Below, piece by piece: positions 45,985 to 64,000 of a stretch of DNA of 64,000 nt (its first letter is position 1; every line of letters starts with the position of its first letter). Below the pieces are notes generated by a model. The model worked only from the letters and a program-made list of their open reading frames with translations, ran no database searches and was not told the origin of the DNA. Made by a program: the position numbers and the translations under genes. The stretch spans positions 1,355,284 to 1,419,283 of the forward strand of contig CAJNDS010002257.1 of the NCBI GenBank assembly GCA_905221605.1, read 5' to 3'. Origin of the DNA: Symbiodinium natans (Eukaryota > Sar > Dinophyceae > Suessiales > Symbiodiniaceae).

Positions 45985-47284
45985 ATGACGACCGCAGCGG
46001 GCGTGGCGGAGCTTCGCGGCCTTCTGGAGTTGCACGCTTTCGACCAGGCACGGATCCACATCACCAGTATGTACTATACTTTATCATACGATACCAGAGC
46101 AAAGCATACTTCTAGACCAAGCTAGACTCGACTTAGGGTTGAGGGTTCCGATAGTAGGCCCGAAGGCCCCTCCTTGTTGCGAGGTGGCCTTCCGCGACTT
46201 CACACGGCAGAAGGGGCTCGGGAAGCTGCTGGCGATGAAGGGCTTCGGCTCTGGGCTGGGGCCGGTGTCGGCCTTCGCCGGGGAGGCCTGGGAGGTGGCA
46301 AAGGGCTTCGACTGCTTGCTTTGGGATGGCGAGGCTTTGCGAGATAGATCCTCACCACAAGCTTCAGCACGCTTAGAGCTTTGGAGCTTTGGAGAGCTTT
46401 GATGCTTTGCCGTCGGAGCCGAGGATTGGTTGAAGGAGGACAGCTTCACCAGCTTCGTCCCCGAGTTCTTGCGGGCCTCGCCGGCGCATCATGCCGTCGC
46501 TGTTCGCAAGGCCTCGGGCAAGCTGGATGGGCTGCGCGGCAGCAGTTGTCGTGCAGTTGTCGTGCAGTTGTTCGTGGAAGTGTTTCCTCCGATCTTCGCA
46601 GTGTATGGGCCGTCCTTGCAGGTTCCTGCAGTCCTGGAGCCAGGTGGGGGTTTCCGAAATTAGGGGTACCTGATTGGGGTCCTTATAAGACAAGGGACTC
46701 CAACCCTAAACCCCAAACCCTAAACCCTAAACCCTAAACCCTAAACCCCAAACCCCAAACCCTAAACCCCAAACCCTAAACCCTAAACCCCCCAGACTGC
46801 AACAAGGCAGGCCTGCTTGACCGCATCTTCCTGGTGCTCGTCTCGGACGAATCTTTGTCACAGTTGGGTAACATCTTACATGTTTAAGGGTACTTAAACC
46901 CACTAAGGAATAACATCTTCAAATCTTCATATTACATGTTTAAGGGTACTTAAACCCACTAAGGAACAAGATTTTTAAATCTTCATATTATCCCTACTTA
47001 AACCCACTAAGGAATAAGATTTTTTAAATCTTCATATTGTCCCTACTTAAACCCACTAAGGAATAAGATTTCTAAATCCTCATATTATACCAACAATGAA
47101 CGAGGAATGCGTGGAGGGCGCCCGGGCCGAGCTGCGGGGCCTCGGGGTGCCGGAGCCGGATCTGGAGAACCTGTGCCTGGGCTGGCTGTCCATGCGCGTC
47201 ACAGGACTCCTTCACTAAAAACATGCTCATGTTTATATAGATATAAATATAGATTAGAAAAAATAAATAAAAAATAAATATAAA

Positions 47285-47315
<31 letters not shown>

Positions 47316-48156
47316 GTATGTATGTATGTATGTATGTATGTATGTATGTATGTATGTATGTATGTATGTATGTATGTATGTATGTCTGTATGTATGTATG
47401 TATGTATGTATGTATGTATGTATGTATGTATGTATGTATGTATGTATGTATGTATGTATGTATGTATGTATGTATGTAGGTATGGATGTATGGATGTATG
47501 TATGTATGCATGTATGTATGTATGGATGTATGTATGTATGTATGCGTACATACATCCAACCATCTATCCATCCGTGTATGCATGCATGCATACATGAACA
47601 CATACATACACGCACATGCGTATATATAGATAGATAGATAGATAGATAGGTAGATAGGTAGATAGATAGATGTTTAAACATACATGCATGCATACATATG
47701 TGGGTTGTTGTTGATGTGGCGATCCACCGCAGGAGCCAAGCACATCCTGGCCGTTGGCGGTGGCAGCACCACGGCACGCGAGGCGGAAGGGGGGGGGGGC
47801 CCCAAGCCTTCTGAAATCCTGGCCACCAAGCACTGGGTTTAGGGTTTAGGGGTGAGGACCCTAATCCCTGACCCTAATCCCTGAACCCCAAACCCAGTTT
47901 GGGGTCGAAGTCGGAGGCCGAGGTCGCGTTGCGGCTCCCGGCCGGCGAGCGGCCGCGCTGGGCGGCGCTGCGACGCTGCCGCGTCCGAAACGGCGAGGAG
48001 GAGGAGCCCAAGGAACTTTTGGAGCTGCTTCAGAAGAGCCCCGAGCTCGCCCACAGCGCCGAGCAGGGAGGCTGCACGGTTTCCTGCTGTAAAAAGAAGC
48101 ATCTCTCCTTCGCGTCGCTTCGAGCAGACGTTCGTGCATTCTGCCCAGCTGCTTAG
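45985..48156 (+). CDS. Seven-exon gene, product not recognised
   Basis: Exons 45985-46066, 46155-46333, 46424-46643, 46796-46848, 47105-47204, 47733-47782 and 47917-48156 (stop TAG) join in frame to about 307 residues. Donors in order are GT, GC, GT, GA, GA and GC. The last exon could instead begin at 47911. For intron 1 an alternative GC donor at 46048 with an AG|G acceptor at 46184 also fits. The start ATG at 45985 reads MTTAAGVAELRGLLELHAFD. Other features are a Gly-rich GKLLAMKGFGSGLGPV, FTSFVPEFL, a hydrophobic LFVEVFPPIFAVYGPSL, GLLDRIFLVLVSD, and AKHILAVGGGSTTARE with a glycine loop, ending in an Arg/Glu-rich tail. I do not recognise the family. The glycine loop could bind a nucleotide or phosphate, which is only a guess. 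Introns contain an introner-like element, TTTAGGG repeats, a 57-bp tandem repeat and a long ATGT microsatellite. Confidence 0.7.
46644..46702 (+). mobile_element. Introner-like element at an intron donor
   Basis: Starts exactly at the GT donor of intron 3 of the seven-exon gene: GTGGGGGTTTCCGAAATTAG, then GGGGTACC and GGGGTCCTTATAAG. It matches the left end of the dispersed inverted-repeat family. The right part of the intron has been replaced by CCCTAAA repeats up to 46793. Confidence 0.6.
46881..47085. repeat. Four tandem copies of a roughly 55-bp unit
   Basis: Units contain TACTTAAACCCACTAAGGAA followed by AAATCTTCATATT. The first two also carry TTTAAGGGTACTTAAAC, the motif repeated in reverse at 9888-9990. 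They lie inside intron 4 of the seven-exon gene. Confidence 0.9.
47272..47565. repeat. ATGT tetranucleotide microsatellite
   Basis: TA dinucleotides (47281-47313) followed by about 60 TATG units with TAGG and GGAT variants. GATA repeats follow at 47626-47670. All lie within intron 5 of the seven-exon gene. The open frames here are microsatellite artefacts. Confidence 0.97.
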
Positions 48157-48513
48157 CTTCATGGCATGATGGCTCATGGGGTCACGAATTGCAAGGATGA
48201 TGTGCGAGGATGAGAGTAATGGTCCGATGCAAGTAAACGCAGATCACGCAGTCAGGGCCTGGTATAAGGGATCATGCTTGAGGAAACTCCCATCTTGAGG
48301 GAGTAAAAGGGGGGATCCTTAAGGGACCCCACTTAGGTCAGGGGAGGTCTCCAAAGGAATGTCTGGAAGCGGGGGTTTAATAAGCATGTTTGTGCTCATG
48401 TTTCCGAGTCAGCACGTGGGCACAGCGGCAGAGCTCATCTGCAGCGAATGTCTTGGTTCCGGCTCCGTCGCAGCCATCGGCTCAGTAGGCTTCGGAAGCT
48501 CTGCCCGTTCTAG

Positions 48514-48722
48514 TACTCTATTACTCTATTACTCTATTGCTCTATTACTCTATTACTCGATTACTCAATTATTCTATTACTCTATTACTCTCTATTACTC
48601 TATTACTCTATTACTCTATTACTCTATTACTTTATTACTCAATTACTCTATTACTCTATTACTCTATTACTCTATTACTCCATTACTCTATTACTCTACT
48701 ACTCTAATACTCTATTACTTCT
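48514..48722 (+). repeat. CTATTACT octanucleotide repeat
   Basis: About 24 units of CTATTACT with point variants, located downstream of the seven-exon gene. Confidence 0.95.
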
Positions 48723-48993
48723 TCATTCCTCAAAGGGTACATATCGGGCGAGATAGATTGCCTTAAGCCCTAAGCCCAAAGTCCCAAGCCGTAAGCCCCA
48801 AGCCCTAAACCACAAGCCCTCAGCCCTAAACCCTAACTAAACCCTAAGCCCTAAAGCCCTAAGCCCTAAACCCTAAAGCCTACCCTCATTCCCTCCTAAG
48901 AGAATTAGTAGGCAAAGGAGAGAACCAGTAGGTACAGGGGAGACCGAGCAGTTCGGCAGGAAGTTGTTGTAGCAAGCCGTAGACCTCGAGCCT

Positions 48994-49192
48994 AAACACC
49001 TTGAGGGTTGAGGGTTGAGGGTTAAGGGTTGAGGGTTTTATGGTTGAGGGTTGAGGGTTTTATGGTTTTATGGTTGAGGGTTGAGGGTTTTATGGTTGAG
49101 GGTTGAGGGTTTTATGGTTTTATGGTTGAGGGTTGAGGGTTTTATGGTTGAGGGTTGAGGGTTTTATGGTTGAGGGTTGAGGGTTTTGAGGT
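48994..49192 (+). repeat. Higher-order TTGAGGG/TTTTATGG repeat
   Basis: TTGAGGG units alternate with TTTTATGG in a longer repeating pattern. This is a higher-order form derived from the telomere-like heptamer. Confidence 0.9.
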
Positions 49193-49575
49193 GTTAAAGT
49201 GTGCATATCGGGGGAGACAAAAATGCTTCAAACCCGAACCTAAACCCTGAGCCCCAAACCCTAAGCCCTGAACACCTTGAGGGTCGAGGGTTTCGGGTTT
49301 AGGCTCCCGACTCGGGGAGCCAGGTTGTGTTGGCTTTGCAGCCATCTAAGGGCAGTTTCCATGGGCCCTTAGCATATGGTGCCTTACCTCCGTTAAAGGG
49401 TTCTGAAATATGGGCCCTGGGGTTGTGTAGGGTATGTAAGGGCAGGGTTTAGGGTTTCACAGGGCTTGCTTGCGCCTACGCCCCGAAGTTTTCCGAATTC
49501 CTGTGGACTTTTTGCGTGCCTTTTTGGTTTGGCTGGAAGCAAGAGGCCCGAGCAGTGAGTTCCAATTTGTTCGGC

Positions 49576-50909
49576 ATGCCGAAGGCAGTTGAGCAAGATG
49601 CCCCCACGGACAAAACCGTCATCGAGACCAGCCCGCCCCAGGAAAGCAGCTTAGCTCGCCTTCGAAGGCGGGCGACGGAGTTTATGAATGCATATCTTCT
49701 TGGCTGTTGCAATGCGGAGTCGGACACCGACACGGAAGAAGTCGTGTCTCGACTGCAAAGAAAATGGAGCGACCTGAGCATTGAGGAAATTACGGCAGAG
49801 ATCGACTCCGTGCCAATCACCTTCGTTGGCTCAGACCCGTCTGTTTTTATGCCAGGTCGGAAGGTGATTGTCAGTTATCCGGGCATGTATGGAAGAGGAT
49901 GGAACTACCTTGTGAAGAACGCCTTGTTCGCAGACAATGGCAAAGACACGATAGCCACAACCTGCGTCTTCTTGCCAGACCAGTTCGACAAGAAGGCGAA
50001 GCAGACGAAGGAGACGCAGGAGACGCAGGAGACGCAGGAGACGCAGGAGACGAAGGAGAAGGAGACGAAGGAGACGAATGAGACGAAGGAGACGAAGGAG
50101 ACGAAGGAGACGAAGGAGGCAAAAGAAGCGGAGAAGGCCAAGAACAAAACGCCTGGATATGGTGAGCATCGGTACCCGCACAAGCAAAGTGGTCCGAAGA
50201 AGCTTTGCCATTGCCATTTCCTCTACGAGGAGAAGAAGAAATGGGGGTGTGCGTGGTTCTCACTCTGGAAAGAGAACACGCTGGCAGTGCCCCGGATTTC
50301 ACGTTCGACGCCGCAATATAGCATAATGAAACATGATACAATCTACTGTGATCTAAGAAAGTATGTATAACATTATGAACTCAAGATCTAAATAAGCAAT
50401 AGTCTATGTATATGTAGTCATATAGCTGTACCCCTCAGGACCTTGGGGCCCAACCAAAAAAAACCTCAACGAAGCTGTGCTGGGAGCCAAGGCACATCGT
50501 GCCGGTTGCCAGCTGATCGCTCCTTGCCTTCATAATGGCAACAGCCACCTACCCCAAGCCCTAAACACTAAACCCCAGAACCCTAAGCCCTAAACCCCAA
50601 GCGTCAACCCCCAACCCCTAAACTCTAAGCCTCAAGTTTTCTGGTTTTTCTTTCCCGTGCATACGGGGAAGCAAGGTCGTGAGAAAGCTTGATGGGACCC
50701 TGGGCAACTCTCAAAAGGGCGAAGTCCAGTACCTCAACAAGTCAAAGTTCGCGTACAAAGCGGTGAACATTGAGGACTTTGCCCGCATGATGAAGAGTAA
50801 GGGCACGATAGATCTTAGCAATGCTTGCGAGCCAGACTTGAAGGGTTTGTCGGAACTGCCTGACGAGCTGGGAGACGATCAGACTTCGCCAAGTCACAAG
50901 AAGGCATGA
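49576..50909 (+). CDS. Two-exon gene with a Lys/Glu/Thr repeat, product not recognised
   Basis: Exon 1 runs from ATG 49576 to 50360 with donor GTATGT, and exon 2 from 50672 to TGA 50907-50909. They join in frame to 340 residues. A GA donor at 50350 with an AG|G acceptor at 50676 also keeps the frame. The open frame extends upstream of the ATG to about 49453 and reads naturally, so an upstream exon is possible. Residues 1-130 look globular (WSDLSIEEITAEIDSVP, VFMPGRKVIVSYPGMYGRGW). A 40-residue tract of repeated ETKETKE follows, encoded by a GAGACGAAG repeat, then a Cys/His/Trp-rich segment (CHCHFLYEEKKKWGCAWF). The C-terminus contains NKSKFAYKAVNIEDFARMMK and an acidic tail. Nothing indicates a membrane protein. 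Family unknown. Confidence 0.65.
50005..50130 (+). repeat. GAGACGAAG coding repeat
   Basis: Nine-base units GAGACGAAG and GAGACGCAG repeated about 13 times in frame inside the two-exon gene, coding for (Glu-Thr-Lys/Gln)n. Confidence 0.9.
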
Positions 50910-50999
50910 CACGGACCTCAAATGAGGCTGTCGCCACGTCTGTGGAGGCTTCTTATGTGTATATCTAAATGTGGCGATATGTGTAGATTTGTTCTGCCT

Positions 51000-51650
51000 A
51001 AAACCCTAAAGCCGTAAAACCCTAAAACCCTAAAGCCGTAAAACCCTGCGGGCTATGTGTGAAAACACCCTTTGAAATCCCAGACATCCCCAAGGTCGTA
51101 GAGACCCGGTTTATTTCAACTGCTACATGCTGAGCCCTGAAACTCGGAGCCCTGAAGACAAGGCCTGATACATACATACATACATATATACATACATACA
51201 TACATCTACATATATATAGATATATGTATGCATATATATATATATACATACATATACACATACATACCGTTACATCTAGAATCTAAACGTCCCAGAACCC
51301 ACGCGCCCTAAGCATGCCCTTCAACAGACTCAACCCCAAAGTCCTAAAACTCAAGCAAGCAAGCCTCGTTGTTGTGAAGTCTCGCTGCCATAAGGAAGGC
51401 GGCGTTCTCCAAACTCAGATCCAAGCGGCCTTCAAGCTTAAACCCTATACCCTCCTAAACCCGAAACTCTAGACCCTACATCCTACCTGGCACGCGTTTG
51501 GAGAAACCGGCGGCGCGTCGAACCGTACTCGGCTGGTAGGCTGCAGGTCTGCTAGGGCACCGAGCGCAATGTACGGCTGGGGGAATCAGGACCCCAAGCC
51601 CTAAACCCCAAACCCAGAAACCTTCCACCCTAAACCAGCCTCTATGGCTT
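51000..51650. other. Repeats and spacer
   Basis: Short CCCTAAA-like clusters at 51000-51050 and an ATAC/TATA microsatellite at 51170-51265. No gene is recognised. The frame 51657-51842 has a hydrophobic LSFCCGLAVGALFGFLAAHA that could be a membrane segment in a small exon, but it runs straight into an inverted-repeat element. Confidence 0.5.
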
Positions 51651-51778
51651 AGGAGGATGCTCTGGCAGGTTTTAAGCTTTTGTTGTGGGCTGGCAGTGGG
51701 AGCTTTGTTTGGCTTCCTGGCAGCCCACGCACCCCAAGAGTCTAAGACTTCGAGATCAACGAAGAGTCAGAATCCCCC

Positions 51779-51893
51779 CTGGTTCTTAGTAGGGAGACCC
51801 CTCTATATACCCTTGAAGAGAAAGCTCCATGTATGCCCTTGAAGGGATGATTTTGTAGGGGATGTCATTCCCTCATTCCCTACTAAGAACCAG
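51779..51893. mobile_element. MITE-like element with perfect 17-bp inverted ends
   Basis: Left end 51779-51795 (CTGGTTCTTAGTAGGGA) is the exact reverse complement of right end 51877-51893. Total length 115 bp with no coding capacity. The ends differ from the TTTCGGAA family, so it is a second MITE-like family. Confidence 0.75.
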
Positions 51894-51989
51894 TTTGGAA
51901 TAAGGTTTTTGGCGTTTGAGCCGAGTGGCGCCCTTTTGTGCCCTCTTGCCCTTCTTCGCCCTTTTGGGATTTCGGGTCTTATTAAGGTA

Positions 51990-52740
51990 ACCAGCCCCCA
52001 AACCCTAAACCCTCAACCCCAAACCCTAAACCCTCAACCCTCAACCCTCAACCCTAAACCCTAAACCCTAAACCCTAAACCCTAAACCCTAAGCCCTAAG
52101 CCCTAAGCCCTAAACCCAAACGATATATTTTAAATTTAAAACCTAAACCCTAAACCCTAACCTTCAACCCTCAACCGCCAGCCCTCAACACTGGCTATAC
52201 AAGGGTTGCTGGGCTACGAAGTGAAAGAAGGGAGACTTTGAGCTGATTCCTTCGCGGAAACCGCGTCCAAAGCAGACCTGGTGTGCCCCCGAAGAGGAGG
52301 GAAAAGCGGTCCCAGGATGCATTTGGTAGGGTTTAGGGTTTAGGGTTTAGGTTTAGGGTGTAGGGTTTAGGGTTGAGGGTTGAGGGTTCAGGGTTTAGGG
52401 TTTAGGGTTTAGGGTTCAGGGTTTGGGGATGGTAGGGTTTACGCTTTAGGTTCTTTTTTTAGGTTTTTGGGGTTAGGGTCCAAGCAAGGATCCCTAGATT
52501 CCCCAGTGCTCCGAAAGGCCGCACCTTCAACCCTAAGCCTACGTAACCCTAACCGCGAACCAAACCCGCCCTAAACCCGAAACTCGAAGACCTAAACGCT
52601 AAACCCAACAACCCTAAACCCTAAACCCAAAACCCTAAACCCTAAACCCTAAACCCAAAACCCAAAACCCAAAACCCAAAACCCAAAACCCTAAACCCTG
52701 AACCCTGAACCCTGAACCCTAAACCTACACACCCGAAACC
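51990..52740. repeat. CCCTAAA and TTTAGGG blocks
   Basis: CCCTAAA/CCCTCAA units at 51990-52115 and 52140-52180, TTTAGGG units at 52328-52430, then CCCTAAA/CCCAAAA units at 52600-52740, interrupted by short unique segments. Orientation changes at each block. Confidence 0.9.
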
Positions 52741-53286
52741 CTGAACCCAGAATTCCTGCACACAGGTCCGATGCCAGATCCTGACAGAGAGCACAGAGTT
52801 GGTTGGGATTGGGGTTTAGGTTTCGGGCTTGGGGTTTCGGATAATCAAGCATGGGGGGGTTTGGTGGGTTGCAGCTGAACTGTGTGCCCTGTTCGGTGCC
52901 CTTCACGCGTTTGGGAAGGTGCTATGCTAGAGGGGCACAAAATGTGGTCAACTTCCGAATATACACTCTAAGCACTAAACCCTAAACCTGAAGCCTTAAA
53001 CCCGAAACCCAAAACGCTAAACCCGAAACCCTAGATGCAGAACAGGGATTGGAAGCTCGGGCTTGGTCCTTTCCCTTCACCATCTTCAAGTTGGGTTGTT
53101 TCAGCGTTCGACTTTGACTGTCAGCCGTTTCAGTGTTCTTGTTTGACAGTTCTCATCCTTCCTTGAGTAGATTTGGTTGTGCTCATCTTTGTTTCCATGG
53201 CTACTGCTGTTGTTATTGTTGTTCAACATGTGTCCTCTTTGTCGTGACCTCGTGTGCGGATTGGTGCTAAGGCGTAGGCGGCGGCG

Positions 53287-53457
53287 ATGGGCTCGCATGC
53301 CGTGCTCGTGGAGCTTTCCAGCCTGACTTTGCCAAAAATAAGTGCCACGGACACTGGCTTCATCATTCCTGACACAACCCTTCTAGCTTTGCCCCAAGCT
53401 ATGGGTCCAGCGCAGTCCTTTCCAATTCGAAGCGGCCCTCACTGCATCACGAGGTAG
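53287..53457 (+). CDS. Small open frame, 56 codons
   Basis: ATG 53287 to TAG 53455-53457. The composition is protein-like (MGSHAVLVELSSLTLPKISA and later TTLLALPQAMGPAQSFPIRS). The bases around the stop (GAG|GTAGCA) could instead be a GT donor, making this a first exon. A second exon candidate, 53506-53588, lies 48 bp downstream, but phases do not fit simply. No domain is recognised. Confidence 0.35.
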   Translation: MGSHAVLVELSSLTLPKISATDTGFIIPDTTLLALPQAMGPAQSFPIRSGPHCITR

Positions 53458-53505
53458 CATTTGGACATCGGGCTTTGGGGTTTAGGATCTAGGGAGGCGT
53501 TGCAG

Positions 53506-53588
53506 GTGAACGGAGTGACAGGGGCTCCGCGAAAACAACGACTTGGCGGAGGGATGTTCCTGGTCAAGGCGTTCTCCTTGCCTCATCT
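53506..53588 (+). CDS. Candidate exon next to an introner-like element
   Basis: Preceded by a GCAG|G acceptor and followed by a GA donor that coincides with the start of an introner-like element. The frame beginning GTG AAC reads GGGMFLVKAFSLPHL. Partner exons are not identified. Confidence 0.35.
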
Positions 53589-53692
53589 GAAAAAATTTCC
53601 GAAAATATGGGGTGCCCGGTACCCTTTGGGGGGTCCCTTTGAGGGGATTCAATTCTACTTGGGGTAGAGTTGGGGTACGCAAACACCCACAT
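53589..53692 (+). mobile_element. Introner-like inverted-repeat element
   Basis: Contains TTTCCGAAAATATGGGGTGC near the left end and GGGGTACGCAAACACCCACA at the right, with GGTACCCTTTGGGGGGTCCC in the centre. It matches the dispersed family in left end and length. Confidence 0.55.
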
Positions 53693-53741
53693 CAGTGGGA
53701 GCATCCGAACTCCGAGTGCTTTCGCATCCGGGGAACCTTAC

Positions 53742-54035
53742 ATGGGTTTAGGGTTTAGGGTTTAGGGTTTAGGGTTCAGAGTTTAGGCTTTAGGGTTTAG
53801 GGCTTTCGCATCCTGGGATCCTTACCTGGGCCAGTTGTCTATAAACTCGGTAGGCCTTTGGGACATGTGGCGTTTTTCCTTATTAGAATTTAAGAGGATC
53901 ATATTCAAGAACATGTCAACCCCAAACCCTAAACCTTAAACCCTAAACCCTCAACCAGAGGGGCTACCCTAAACCCTAAACCCTAAACCCTAAACCCTAA
54001 ACCCTAAACCCTAAACCCTAAACCCTAAACCCGTA
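53742..54035. repeat. TTTAGGG block followed by CCCTAAA block
   Basis: Sense units at 53742-53805 and antisense units at 53925-54035, with about 120 bp of unique sequence between them. Confidence 0.9.
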
Positions 54036-54644
54036 AAGGGCCCTGGGTTTATATTTAGGAATAGTTTTCAGAGGAGGTTCAAGGGCCGCCCTACTGGTAG
54101 TAAGCCGTGGTCTCCCGTCATATTCCGGCCCTCTTATTGCATGTAGTCTACCCAACCCCCCCCCCCCCTCCCCCCCCGAAACAGAAAAATAAATTGGGTT
54201 GGGCTGTATCTTACAGAACTGATCTCAAAGCCATGTGCATGTCGGCGCGCCTTACTTCGGCTCACTCACGCGGCAGCCAGGAAACCTTTTTTGAAAGTTG
54301 ACCCTGGGCCCCGCACCCCAGACTGAGAAGGGAACCTCTCTTACTCGACTTTCAAGGGAGCCCTGAACCCGAAGCCCTAAGCTACGAGGGTAATTGCTCC
54401 ACTCAAAGAGGCTGCCCTGAAACCCTGAAACCCTAACCCTAAGCCCCAAACCCTAAACCCTAAGGCCTCTGCTCCAAAACCCTGTAGGCCCTACAGCCCC
54501 AAATCATCTCGAACTCTGAGGAGAACCCGGAACCCATCAGCTTCAAACCAAGGCCCGTCTATTTAGGGAGTTGAGGAAGTTTAGGGTTTAGGGTTTAGGG
54601 TTTAGGGTTTAGGGGGGCACCATCAGCGACTTGTCACATGCCTA

Positions 54645-63709
<9,065 letters not shown>

Positions 63710-64000
63710 GTTTCGGGTTTAGGGTTTAGGGTTTAGGGTTTAGGGTTTAGGGGCCTCGCAAGTCGCCATAGATTGGGAGTCGTGTGCGATTGAGGGGGTG
63801 GGGCTATTTGTAGGGACCTAAACCCTAAACCCTAAACCCTAAACCCTACACCCCAAAACCTAAAACCGTAAAATTACGGGACAAGTAAGGGAGAGTGGGG
63901 CCGATGAAGGTTCATTGAGGACCATTTGTAGGGGCCCCCCAAAAGAAGCACCCTCCCATAGTAGACCCCACACCCTCAACCCTAAACCCTAAACCCTAAA
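63710..64000 (+). other. Start of transporter intron 12, truncated by window end
   Basis: A GT donor at 63710 (GTTTCGGGTTTAGGG) fits, or a GC donor at 63701. TTTAGGG units at 63711-63750 and CCCTAAA units at 63820-63850 and 63975-64000. No further exon is seen before the edge. Confidence 0.6.

Noticed and set aside
47072-47777. Open frames rich in Tyr-Ile-His-Thr or Tyr-Val-Cys-Met
   Set aside because: They arise from the ATGT microsatellite inside an intron.

Overview
The window looks like nuclear DNA of a dinoflagellate, probably from the Symbiodiniaceae/Polarella side, although the genus cannot be fixed from sequence alone. Four things point this way. Telomere-type TTTAGGG repeats are scattered throughout in both orientations. 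Introns start with GT, GC or GA and almost always end AG|G. An intact Ty1/copia element carries a long extra C-terminal domain, and its LTR contains an 11-base match to the 3' end of the dinoflagellate spliced leader. Most long open frames are chance frames in GC-rich DNA. The real genes are made of short exons (40-290 nt) that had to be assembled by hand from reading frame, splice phase and acceptor context.

Layout. 1-4.7 kb: no confident gene, only minus-strand fragments that faintly resemble fibronectin-III repeats. 4.7-14.5 kb: first telomere-repeat zone, holding a six-exon minus-strand gene (8553-10491, product not recognised), a possible P-loop exon (minus, 12.4 kb) and candidate plus-strand exons at 13.27-13.63 kb. 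14.5-31 kb: mostly non-genic DNA with short inverted-repeat elements, a degenerate repeat family (27.2-28.5 kb), microsatellites and a few unassigned frames (best at 19.7-20.3 kb plus and 28.7-29.3 kb minus). 31012-40455: a complete, young copia element with 398-bp LTRs, a 5-bp target duplication and one 2829-codon gag-pol frame. 40.5-43.5 kb: microsatellite and minisatellite blocks. 43.5-64 kb: second telomere-repeat zone with four plus-strand genes: an unrecognised three-exon gene (44341-45580), an unrecognised seven-exon gene (45985-48156), a two-exon gene with a Lys/Glu/Thr repeat (49576-50909), and an ammonium transporter (AMT) gene of at least 12 exons (54645 to beyond the right edge).

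The genes do not form an obvious pathway. What they share is architecture. Their introns consist largely of TTTAGGG-like arrays, short inverted-repeat elements that resemble introners, or both, and several splice sites fall inside those repeats. The transporter is the only host gene whose function can be named: ammonium uptake across a membrane. The copia element is the only autonomous mobile element seen. Between its protease and integrase it carries a second open frame with protein-like composition, and after RNase H it has an extra domain. These two features and the repeat-built introns are the most unusual things in the window.
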